From: Pseudomonadota bacterium
GTDB lineage: Bacteria > Pseudomonadota > Alphaproteobacteria > Rhizobiales > Devosiaceae
Length of the DNA: 30,076 nucleotides
Reading direction: 5' to 3'
NCBI GenBank assembly: GCA_023391095.1
Contig: JAEWBN010000007.1
Coordinates: forward strand, 1-30,076
Shown: one piece after another, positions 15,448-21,678 of the stretch
Numbering within the stretch: position 1 is the stretch's first letter
Layout of the letters: every line of letters starts with the position of its first letter
Made by a program: the position numbers and the translations under genes
The notes under the pieces: model-generated
Seen by the model: only the letters and a program-made list of their open reading frames with translations
Told to the model about the DNA's origin: nothing
Database searches by the model: none

Positions 15448-15467
15448 GCGCCGCCTTCGGGCGGCGC
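15448..15467. terminator. GC-rich hairpin after sdhB
   Basis: GCGCCGCC (15448-15455), the stable loop TTCG, then GGCGGCGC (15460-15467) form a perfect 8-bp stem nine bases past the sdhB stop. The bases that follow (AAACGCTTTCG) lack a strong U-run, so it may stabilise the 3' end as well as terminate. Confidence 0.55.
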
Positions 15468-15509
15468 AAACGCTTTCGTGATCACCGGCCCGTCTCCGTG
15501 CGCTTTGCC

Positions 15510-15540
15510 TTAAGGTGATCTTAATTGGATCGGTTAAAAT
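15510..15540 (+). promoter_or_regulatory. CtrA-type box and -10 element upstream of the lytic transglycosylase
   Basis: TTAA (15510-15513), seven bases, then TTAA (15521-15524) exactly match the CtrA consensus TTAA-N7-TTAA. TAAAAT (15535-15540) follows ten bases later and could be the -10 element, with the CtrA site covering the -35 position as in CtrA-activated promoters. Transcription would start near 15547. The prediction rests on consensus and spacing. Confidence 0.5.
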
Positions 15541-15632
15541 AGTGATACGCGCTGTGGGGGCGACAGCATCCACCACGTCGGCAATGCGGGCCGGCGTGCC
15601 GTGACTTGGTTATTGCGTATCACGAGGCCGAT

Positions 15633-16838
15633 ATGTCCCGATCCATTCGAGCATTCTCCCTTCTTCCCCGTCTGGGCCTTGCCCTGGCTTTGTCCTTTGG
15701 CGCCATCGGCGCAGCCCAGGCAAGCACGGCCGACTTCATCCGCGGGCTTTGGCCGGAGGCGCAGGCCGCTGGCGTCAGCCGCAATGCTTTCGAGGCGGCC
15801 TTTGCCGATTACGCGCCGATCCAGCAGGTCATGGACCTGACCAAGAAACAGCCCGAATTCAGCCAGACCGTTCAGGCCTATATCGACCGCCGCGTTACCG
15901 ATGCCCAGGCCAACAAGGGCCGGGCCATGCGCGGGGAATGGGCGCAGACCCTGGCCGGTGCGCAGCAGCGCTGGGGCGTCCAGCCCGAAATCGTCCTCGC
16001 CATCTGGGGCATGGAAACCAATTTCGGCGGCTATATGGGTGGCAACAACACCATCCATGCGCTCGCCACGCTGACCCAGAACGGCTATCGCGAAAGCTTC
16101 TTTCGCAAGGAGCTGGTGACGGCGCTCAAGATTATCAGCGACGGGCACATCACCCCGCGTGCCATGACCGGCTCCTGGGCCGGGGCCATGGGGCATACCC
16201 AGTTCATGCCCACAAGCTTCATGCGCTATGCGGTGGACTATAACGGCGACGGCAAGAAGGACATCTGGAACTCGGTCCAGGATGCCCTGGGCTCGACCGC
16301 CAACTACCTCAACAGCTTCGGATGGCGGCCGGGGGAGACCTGGGGCTACGAAATCAAGCTGCCGTCCAATTTCGACTTCGCCACGGCCCGCACCATCGAG
16401 CGCGCGCCGATCAGCCAGTGGCAGCGGATGGGGATTACCCGCGTTTCCGGCCGCGACTTCCCGCGCTCGGGCGACATGGCCCGGCTCTACATGCCTGCCG
16501 GGGCGAGGGGACCTGCCTTCCTGCTGCTGCCCAATTTCGATGTGATCAAGCGCTACAACAATTCCGACAGCTATGCCCTGGCGGTGGGACATCTGGCTGA
16601 CCGCATCCTCGGTGGCGGCAGCTTCGTCACCCCCTGGCCGGCCGGCGACTATGCCCTCACCAAGGCGCAGCGGACCGAAGTGCAGAGCCTGCTCAGCCGC
16701 GCCGGCTACGACGTGGGGACACCCGATGGCGTTGTCGGACCCAAGACGCGCGCCGCCGTGATGGCCTTCCAGAGCCGCGCCGGCCTGCCTGCTGACGGAC
16801 ATGTGTCCGGATTGCTGCTCGAACGGCTCAAGCGCTAG
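15633..16838 (+). CDS. Lytic murein transglycosylase (MltB type, GH103) with peptidoglycan-binding domain
   Basis: The enzyme cleaves peptidoglycan glycan strands, forming 1,6-anhydro ends, in the periplasm. The ATG at 15633 follows GAGG by five bases and gives 401 residues. The signal peptide (SLLPRLGLALALSFGAIGA in its core) is cut near AQA-STADF. The catalytic domain spans about 35-325, with catalytic Glu128 in IWGMETNFGGYMGG, then GSWAGAMGHTQFMPTSF and YNGDGKKDIWNS. A C-terminal PG_binding_1 domain (about 340-400) contains GYDVGTPDGVVGPKTRAAV. The signal peptide has no lipobox cysteine, so this is a soluble relative of E. coli MltB. It stands alone, with TTAA-N7-TTAA sites on both sides. 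Confidence 0.93.
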   Translation: MSRSIRAFSLLPRLGLALALSFGAIGAAQASTADFIRGLWPEAQAAGVSRNAFEAAFADYAPIQQVMDLTKKQPEFSQTVQAYIDRRVTDAQANKGRAMRGEWAQTLAGAQQRWGVQPEIVLAIWGMETNFGGYMGGNNTIHALATLTQNGYRESFFRKELVTALKIISDGHITPRAMTGSWAGAMGHTQFMPTSFMRYAVDYNGDGKKDIWNSVQDALGSTANYLNSFGWRPGETWGYEIKLPSNFDFATARTIERAPISQWQRMGITRVSGRDFPRSGDMARLYMPAGARGPAFLLLPNFDVIKRYNNSDSYALAVGHLADRILGGGSFVTPWPAGDYALTKAQRTEVQSLLSRAGYDVGTPDGVVGPKTRAAVMAFQSRAGLPADGHVSGLLLERLKR

Positions 16839-16845
16839 GGTCAGC

Positions 16846-16890
16846 GTTAACAGTCTGTTAACCAAGTCGGGCCAAAGTTAACGCGCTTAA
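16846..16890. promoter_or_regulatory. Palindromic CtrA-type site after the lytic transglycosylase
   Basis: GTTAACAG-T-CTGTTAAC (16846-16862) is a perfect 17-base palindrome that contains TTAA-N7-TTAA exactly (16847-16861). Two more TTAA follow at 16878 and 16887, five bases apart. The cluster is eight bases past the transglycosylase stop and about 145 bases before the alpha/beta hydrolase, so it may control that gene. Confidence 0.5.
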
Positions 16891-16893
16891 GCA

Positions 16894-16934
16894 GAGGGCA
16901 GGCAAGCGATCGGTATCCCGGCGCGCCTGCCCTC
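16894..16934. repeat. Long-loop inverted repeat between the lytic transglycosylase and the hydrolase
   Basis: GAGGGCAGGC (16894-16903) and GCCTGCCCTC (16925-16934) are exact reverse complements separated by 21 bases. It could be a 3'-end hairpin of the transglycosylase mRNA; there is no U-run. Confidence 0.4.
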
Positions 16935-17008
16935 GCCCATTCCGGCGTCATAATCTGCCCGGTTTTTCAGGGCATAAGTGACCGGATTTCCTCGAACTTC
17001 ATGATGTG

Positions 17009-18004
17009 ATGACCATGCTTCGTCGTGCCCTGATGCTTGTCGCCCTCGTCGCGGCCCTCTCCCCGATTTCCGCAAATGCCGTCTCCATCATGGACCCCTT
17101 CAACATCCCCGCGGCCATGGATGGCGGCACGGCCAAAGTCGGCGACGGCATCGCTTATGCCGATGGCGTGAGGCACAAGCTCGACGTCTATGCCCCCGAA
17201 CAGCGGGGCGACGCGGCGCCGGTGGTGTTTTTCATCTATGGCGGCGGCTGGAGCCGGGGCAATCGAAGCGAATATGAATTCGTCGGCCGTGCCTTGGCCT
17301 CAAGGGGCTTTGTAACTGTCATCGCCGACTACCGGCTGGTGCCAGAGGTCCGCTATCCGGAGTTTCTCGAAGACAGCGCCAATGCGCTGCGCTGGGTTCA
17401 GGACAACATCGCCAACTATGGCGGCGACCCCAACCGGCTCTTCCTCGCGGGGCACTCGGCCGGTGCCTATAACGCGGTGATGCTGGCGCTCGACCCCTCG
17501 TTCTTCCGGGAATTTGGGGTCACCATGCCCGTGCTCGCGGTGGCGGCGCTGTCGGGCCCCTACGACTTCTATCCCTTTGAATATAATGAAGTTCGCGAAG
17601 CCTTCGGTCAGGCACCAAGCCCTGAGGGAACGCAGCCGATCAACCTCATTACCTCAGAGGCGCCGCCCATGTATCTGGTCACCGGCACCAGCGACCCAAT
17701 CGTGCGGATGCAGAATACCGACCGTTTTGCCCAGCGGCTGCGGGCGCAGGGCGTGTGGGTCACGACGCAATATTATGAGGGTTTCGGCCATATGGAGCCG
17801 GTGCTGGCCATGGGCGCCATGTGGCGCTGGCGCATGCCGGTGCTGAACGACATGGTGAGCTTCTTCCAGCGCTTCGGCGCCTTCCCCAGCGGTGTGCCCT
17901 ATATCGCGGTGGTGCCGGACCAGCCCGAGGCGCTGCCCGATTCCATCGCGCCGATGGACCAGATCATCGGCCAGCTCAACGCCATGTTCCAGCAGATCGA
18001 GTAG
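17009..18004 (+). CDS. Exported alpha/beta hydrolase (HSL/carboxylesterase type)
   Basis: From the ATG at 17009 the protein has 331 residues. A GTG at 17006 and an ATG at 17015 are close alternatives, and no ribosome binding site is clear. A signal peptide (RRALMLVALVAALSPISANA) predicts export. The alpha/beta-hydrolase fold shows VVFFIYGGGWSRGNRSE as oxyanion loop (YGGGW in place of HGGGW), ADYRLVPEVRYPE, and the nucleophile Ser150 in AGHSAGAYNA. A likely acid is in TGTSDPIVR and the His in YEGFGHMEP. Esterase activity is predicted; the substrate is unknown. It converges with the VOC gene, with two bases between stops. Confidence 0.85.
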   Translation: MTMLRRALMLVALVAALSPISANAVSIMDPFNIPAAMDGGTAKVGDGIAYADGVRHKLDVYAPEQRGDAAPVVFFIYGGGWSRGNRSEYEFVGRALASRGFVTVIADYRLVPEVRYPEFLEDSANALRWVQDNIANYGGDPNRLFLAGHSAGAYNAVMLALDPSFFREFGVTMPVLAVAALSGPYDFYPFEYNEVREAFGQAPSPEGTQPINLITSEAPPMYLVTGTSDPIVRMQNTDRFAQRLRAQGVWVTTQYYEGFGHMEPVLAMGAMWRWRMPVLNDMVSFFQRFGAFPSGVPYIAVVPDQPEALPDSIAPMDQIIGQLNAMFQQIE

Positions 18005-18006
18005 GG

Positions 18007-18420
18007 TCAGCCGCCCGGCTCGATCACCACTGAGGGGACAGAGCGTGTGTTGGGGCCGTGGAATACGGCCTCAACATTGTTGCCGTCCGGATCGAGCACG
18101 AAACAGGCATAGTAGCCAGGATGATAGTGCCGCTCGCCCGGCGCACCATTGTCCGTGCCGCCGGCCTTGAGAGCCGCGCGGTGGAACGCGTCCACCATCT
18201 GCCGGTCCCTCGCCTGGAACGCCAGGTGGACATGGCTCGGCCTGGTGCGGGCATCAGCGCCATCGATGAACAGTTCATCGGCCTGCAGCCATCCCTCTCC
18301 GCTTGCCGTGATGGGAACTTCAAGCACAGTCAGGACGCTCTCGTAGAAGTAACGCGTGTTGAGGAAATTGCTCGCGCGCAGATGGACGTGATCGATCAGC
18401 CGTCCAGTGTGATAGGCCAT
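18007..18420 (-). CDS. VOC family (glyoxalase/dioxygenase-fold) protein
   Basis: This 137-residue protein starts at an ATG eight bases after GGAGG on the minus strand. It opens with GRLIDHVHLRASN, where His is a likely metal ligand. HVHLAFQARDR follows in the middle, and GYYACFVLDPDGNNVEAVFH carries the terminal metal-binding Glu. These are typical vicinal-oxygen-chelate motifs in a single betaalphabeta-betabetabeta pair. Reaction and substrate cannot be told from the sequence. It lies downstream of bfr on the same strand but beyond bfr's strong terminator, so it probably has its own promoter or depends on readthrough. Confidence 0.8.
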   Translation of the reverse strand: MAYHTGRLIDHVHLRASNFLNTRYFYESVLTVLEVPITASGEGWLQADELFIDGADARTRPSHVHLAFQARDRQMVDAFHRAALKAGGTDNGAPGERHYHPGYYACFVLDPDGNNVEAVFHGPNTRSVPSVVIEPGG

Positions 18421-18440
18421 GATGAATACCTCCGAGGCGC

Positions 18441-18473
18441 AAAACAAAACCGCCCGGAAACTGTTCCGGGCGG
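18441..18473 (-). terminator. Rho-independent terminator of the bfd-bfr operon
   Basis: CCGCCCGGAA (18450-18459), loop ACTG, then TTCCGGGCGG (18464-18473) form a perfect 10-bp stem. On the minus strand it is followed by TTTTGTTTT. It lies just after the bfr stop and only about ten bases before the VOC ribosome binding site. Confidence 0.9.
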
Positions 18474-18491
18474 CTCTAAAATTGGGTCAGC

Positions 18492-18977
18492 TCATTCGGC
18501 TTCGTCGGCGGGGGCCGAGTTCAACTGGCCATATTTTTCCGGCCCGATCTTGTCGAGCAGTTCAAGCTGGGTTTCGAGGAAGTCGATATGGCCTTCCTCG
18601 TCAGCCAGCAATTCTTCGAAGAGGTTCTTGGACACATAGTCTCCCAGCTCTTCGCACAGCTCGCGGCTGGCCTTGTAAGCCTTGCGCGCGTCGTATTCGC
18701 CGGCAAGATCTGCTTCCAGCACTTCCTTGATAGTCTGGCCGATCCGCAGGGGGGCAACGCGCTGCAGGTTGGGGTGACCTTCAAGGAAAATGATGCGCTC
18801 GATCAGCTTGTCGGCGTGGTGCATTTCCTCGATGGATTCGGCGCGTTCCTTGGCGGCCAGGCGCTTATAGCCCCAGTCGTCCAGGAGACGAAAATGCACC
18901 CAATATTGATTGACGGCGCCGAGCTCGAGAAAAAGGGCCTCGTTAAGCCGCTCGATGACTTGTGCTTCGCCTTTCAA
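18492..18977 (-). CDS. bfr: Bacterioferritin
   Basis: This iron-storage protein forms 24-subunit haem-containing shells that oxidise Fe(II) and store ferric mineral. I chose the TTG start at 18977, six bases after GGAG, giving 161 residues. With this start every key residue has the E. coli Bfr number: ferroxidase ligands Glu18, Glu51, His54, Glu94, Glu127 and His130, and haem ligand Met52 (IEEMHHADKLIERI). A TTG at 18989 is possible but overlaps the ribosome binding site. The start of bfr lies inside the end of bfd (35-base overlap), so the pair is one operon. Confidence 0.95.
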   Translation of the reverse strand: MKGEAQVIERLNEALFLELGAVNQYWVHFRLLDDWGYKRLAAKERAESIEEMHHADKLIERIIFLEGHPNLQRVAPLRIGQTIKEVLEADLAGEYDARKAYKASRELCEELGDYVSKNLFEELLADEEGHIDFLETQLELLDKIGPEKYGQLNSAPADEAE

Positions 18978-19254
18978 GACGTTCTCCAATCCGTTGCTTT
19001 TTCAGCTTCTCGAGACCGGACTGGATACTGACCAGCTCAGCGGGCTCAAGAGCTTGCTGTGCGTGGTAGTTTTCCGTGACCCGCACGATGATGTCCACCA
19101 CATTCGGCACGCAGCCTGAACATTTCGCGCGGCGGTTGAGCTCGGCATAGACCTTTGCGGGAACAACAAGCTGCCATGGGTCGGCCTTGAGCAAATCAAG
19201 GACGATGTCCTCGATTTCCTTTGAGGTGATCATGTTGCATTGGCAGACAAGCAT
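18943..19254 (-). CDS. bfd: Bacterioferritin-associated ferredoxin-like (2Fe-2S) protein
   Basis: Bfd supplies electrons to bacterioferritin to release stored iron. The 103-residue protein has the BFD-type cluster ligands Cys4 and Cys6 (MLVCQCNMIT) and Cys45 and Cys48 (KCSGC), around the helical IEDIVLDLLK and VVDIIVRVTE. The loop between the Cys pairs is a few residues longer than in E. coli Bfd (64 residues), and there is a charged C-terminal extension (EKLKKQRIGERLERR) overlapping bfr. Function is supported by the adjacent bfr. The ribosome binding site is weak, and a good promoter lies just upstream. Confidence 0.88.
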   Translation of the reverse strand: MLVCQCNMITSKEIEDIVLDLLKADPWQLVVPAKVYAELNRRAKCSGCVPNVVDIIVRVTENYHAQQALEPAELVSIQSGLEKLKKQRIGERLERRSTSHRAA

Positions 19255-19284
19255 GGCGGGCGCCTAGGGGTCTCAACGGCGCGG

Positions 19285-19313
19285 ACTAAACCCCTCTCAT
19301 ACCTGAATGTCAA
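19285..19313 (-). promoter_or_regulatory. Promoter of the bfd-bfr operon with a TGA-N9-TCA element
   Basis: On the minus strand TTGACA (plus-strand 19308-19313) and TTTAGT (19285-19290) are 17 bases apart, the best sigma-70-type promoter in the window. The start would be near 19278, about 24 bases before bfd. TGA-N9-TCA (19304-19318) overlaps the -35 box. That pattern is the core of the rhizobial iron-responsive (IRO) motif, but six fixed bases are weak evidence. Confidence 0.6.
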
Positions 19314-19360
19314 CGTCATAAAATGCCGCGCCCATGTCTGGGTAAATGCCTTGCCAAGGA

Positions 19361-20050
19361 TCAAGGGTGATCTTTGCGGTGGCGGGCAGCGAGCACTGCG
19401 GCGGAGGCGGCTGTGCGATGGGATGAGGAGAAGAACTCCCGGTGGGCAAGTATCAGGATGGTCGTCAAACATACCGCCACCGCCAGCCACTCGGAAACGA
19501 ACCAGGCCACCGTAGCCACTGAAAAATAGTAGGCGCGGATGCCCGAATTGAAGTTTCTGGCCCCCAGCCCGTTCATGCGGGCAATGGCGTCGATCTCCTC
19601 GTCGCTGGTGACCCTGTCATGGTCGAGGGCGCCCAGCATGATGCAGAAGTGGTTGAACTGGCGCAGCGACAAAGTGAAGGCGAAGAAGGCCTGCACGAAC
19701 ATGGCCAGCATCACCACCAGATGCACCTGCACGTCGAAGACCGAATAGCTGCGGTCGAGTGAAAGCGAATCGAGCGCTTCCATCAGGGCCGGCAATTGTC
19801 CGAAGACTGCAAACACCGCCAGGACCAGCAGGACCGATGTAGATGCCATGAAGCTGACCGAGCCCATGATGTTACCGGAGAGGATCGCATCGAACGGGCT
19901 TTCCCTTCGCGTGGCATTGGCGACCCAGCGGCGGCGCTGCATGTTCATGATGACCGACAGCGACGGCCGGACCTTCTCAACCTGTGGCACGATCACATTG
20001 TAGGCAATGTAGGCCAGAAGCGGGAAAAGGGAGGTGAAGAGCGTGGTCAC
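19361..20050 (-). CDS. DUF599 family membrane protein
   Basis: I chose the GTG at 20050, seven bases after GGAG, giving 229 residues. A longer TTG-start frame to 20080 adds a non-membrane N-terminus. There are about five hydrophobic segments. The DUF599 features are YNVIVP, QRRRWVANA, GSVSFMASTSVLLV, FTLSLRQFNHFCIMLGA, MNGLGARNFNSGIRAYYFSV and LAHREFFSS. The family is a conserved inner-membrane protein of unknown function. It is co-directional with the aldo/keto reductase, with 83 bases between. The C-terminus is short and Arg/His/Ala-rich. Confidence 0.8.
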   Translation of the reverse strand: MTTLFTSLFPLLAYIAYNVIVPQVEKVRPSLSVIMNMQRRRWVANATRRESPFDAILSGNIMGSVSFMASTSVLLVLAVFAVFGQLPALMEALDSLSLDRSYSVFDVQVHLVVMLAMFVQAFFAFTLSLRQFNHFCIMLGALDHDRVTSDEEIDAIARMNGLGARNFNSGIRAYYFSVATVAWFVSEWLAVAVCLTTILILAHREFFSSSHRTAASAAVLAARHRKDHP

Positions 20051-20070
20051 GATCGGGCTCCGGCATGGAA

Positions 20071-20095
20071 GGCGCGCCAATCATATCGGCGCGCC
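20071..20095. repeat. GGCGCGCC hairpin between the aldo/keto reductase and DUF599 genes
   Basis: Two copies of the self-complementary octamer GGCGCGCC (20071-20078 and 20088-20095) flank nine bases. They can form an 8-bp hairpin downstream of the aldo/keto reductase stop on the minus strand. No U-run follows. Confidence 0.4.
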
Positions 20096-20133
20096 GGGCT
20101 TTGGCCATAGGTTTGTGCACGGCCACCAGCCGG

Positions 20134-21171
20134 TCAGATCGGGCGGGGATTGTCGCGGTGGATGGCGTCGATCTCGCTGAGCAGTTCGGGCGACAGTACG
20201 AGGTCGATAGCGCCGAGCACCTGACGCAGCTGGTCTGTGCTGGTTGCTCCTATAATGGTCGAGGTCATGAAGGGACGGCTGCGGCAGAAGGCGATAGCCA
20301 TCTGCACGGGATCGAGTCCATGGCGTGCAGCGAGCGCATGATAGTCCCGCGTCGCCCGTTCCGAATGGGGATTGAGGCGCCAGAAACCTTTCTGATAGTC
20401 GCGGCGGCTGCCGGCCGGCGTCGCATTGTCCAGATATTTGCCGGTGAGCAGGCCTCCGGCCAGCGGTGAATAGGCGAGGAGGCCCACGTCTTCGTAGTGG
20501 CTCAGTTCCGCCAGATCCTGGTCGAACATCCGGCGCACGAGGCTATATTCGTTTTGAATCGTAGCCATGCGCGGCAGATTGTGGGCTTCCGAGAGCTTGA
20601 GCCATTGCGCCAGCCCCCAGGTGGTCTCGTTGGACACGCCGATCTGGCGGATCTTGCCTTCCTGGACCAGGTCGCCCAGGGCGGCGAGCACTTCCTGCAT
20701 GTTGTCCAGAGCGTCGGCGCGGTCCTGGCGGTGCGGCGCATAGGTCCAGTAATTTTCGAAATTGTAGTGGCCGCGCGCCGGCCAGTGGATCTGGTAGAGA
20801 TCGACATAGTCGGTGCGCAGGCGCCGCAGGCTTGCTTCCAGGGCTTCACGGACCGAGGTCGCGTCGGGGCGACGGCCGCCACGAATGTGGGCATTGCCGC
20901 CCCCGGCGATCTTGGTGGCGAGAACCCAGCGGTCCCGGTCTTTATTGGCGGCAAACCAGTTGCCGACGATCTCTTCGGTCCGTCCGCTGGTCTGCGGGCT
21001 GCCGGGAACCGCATACATTTCGGCGGTATCCATGAAGGTGATGCCCGCGTCCCTGGCCATGGCGATCTGTGCGTGGCCTTCCTGCTCGGTGTTCTGGCTG
21101 CCCCAGGTCATGGTGCCGAGGCAGATGTCGGTGACCTCGATGCCGCTTCGGCCGAGTGTTTTGATTTGCAT
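20134..21171 (-). CDS. Aldo/keto reductase, Tas-like
   Basis: From the ATG at 21171 (GGAAA upstream on the minus strand) the protein has 345 residues, matching E. coli Tas (346). The frame extends to 21261 but that part looks non-coding. Motifs follow Tas closely: LGTMTWGSQNTE, DTAEMYAVP, DLYQIHWPARG, GKIRQIGVSNET, IQNEYSLVRR, YSPLAGGLLTGKYL and STIIGATSTDQL. The catalytic tetrad is likely Asp48, Tyr53, Lys87 and His129. It should be a cytosolic NADPH-dependent reductase; the substrate is not known from sequence. Confidence 0.88.
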   Translation of the reverse strand: MQIKTLGRSGIEVTDICLGTMTWGSQNTEQEGHAQIAMARDAGITFMDTAEMYAVPGSPQTSGRTEEIVGNWFAANKDRDRWVLATKIAGGGNAHIRGGRRPDATSVREALEASLRRLRTDYVDLYQIHWPARGHYNFENYWTYAPHRQDRADALDNMQEVLAALGDLVQEGKIRQIGVSNETTWGLAQWLKLSEAHNLPRMATIQNEYSLVRRMFDQDLAELSHYEDVGLLAYSPLAGGLLTGKYLDNATPAGSRRDYQKGFWRLNPHSERATRDYHALAARHGLDPVQMAIAFCRSRPFMTSTIIGATSTDQLRQVLGAIDLVLSPELLSEIDAIHRDNPRPI

Positions 21172-21319
21172 GGATGTTTCCGGGATCGAACTGTGTTTGC
21201 GGGCGGAACCTAAACCAGGTGTGACCTCCGGGAAAGCCAATGGCGGGGTCGCGTTTTCCACAGCCGGCTGCCATGGGGCACGGCTCTTTCAAAAAAGCGA
21301 CCAGATTGACCAAAAGGGG

Positions 21320-21348
21320 TTGAGGTGTGTGAGATCAGACCCTATATA
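21320..21348 (+). promoter_or_regulatory. Putative promoter of the initiator tRNA gene
   Basis: TTGAGG (21320-21325) and TATATA (21343-21348) are 17 bases apart, with the tRNA starting 33 bases after the -10 box. An inverted repeat GTGTGAG (21327-21333) and CTCACAC (21352-21358) encloses the -10 region. Confidence 0.55.
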
Positions 21349-21380
21349 GCCCTCACACCGCGCCGAGGCGCTGTGTTTGA

Positions 21381-21457
<77 letters not shown>

Positions 21458-21460
21458 AAA

Positions 21461-21500
21461 AAGCCCGTCGGACCCATAAGTCCGGCGGGCTTTGCCTTTT
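21461..21500 (+). terminator. Terminator of the initiator tRNA gene
   Basis: AAGCCCGTCGGAC (21461-21473), loop CCATAA, then GTCCGGCGGGCTT (21480-21492) form a 13-bp stem with one G-T pair, followed by TGCCTTTT. It would end the tRNA transcript and separate it from the lptD-like gene. Confidence 0.85.
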
Positions 21501-21637
21501 CCAGCATTAAGGCTTTGTCAGCCATGTTTGTTGTCGCTGGGGCACAGTGCGGCAGGGTTTGCACATTGTTCGTTGCCCGCCTGGGAATTGAACTGTACTT
21601 TATCGATCAAGGGTTTGTTGGTGGAGCAGGGCAGCGG

Positions 21638-21653
21638 CGTGACGCATGTCACG
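21638..21653. promoter_or_regulatory. CRP/FNR-type palindrome at the start of the lptD-like gene
   Basis: CGTGAC-GCAT-GTCACG is a perfect palindrome. It contains GTGA-N6-TCAC, close to the CRP consensus TGTGA-N6-TCACA. It also contains TGAC-N4-GTCA, the core of FNR/DNR-type sites. It covers a possible ATG at 21646, which argues for a later start. Confidence 0.4.
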
Positions 21654-21678
21654 TTATGCGCCGCCCCGTCCAATTTCC

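Noticed and set aside
15606..15632. TTG start nine codons upstream for the lytic transglycosylase
   Set aside because: The ATG at 15633 has a GAGG at proper distance and starts directly with a signal peptide.
21458..21678. Small frame of 63 residues between the tRNA and lptD-like gene, and tRNA-adjacent attachment site
   Set aside because: The frame shows no signal peptide, family motif or ribosome binding site, and I found no second copy of the tRNA 3' end or integrase in the window.
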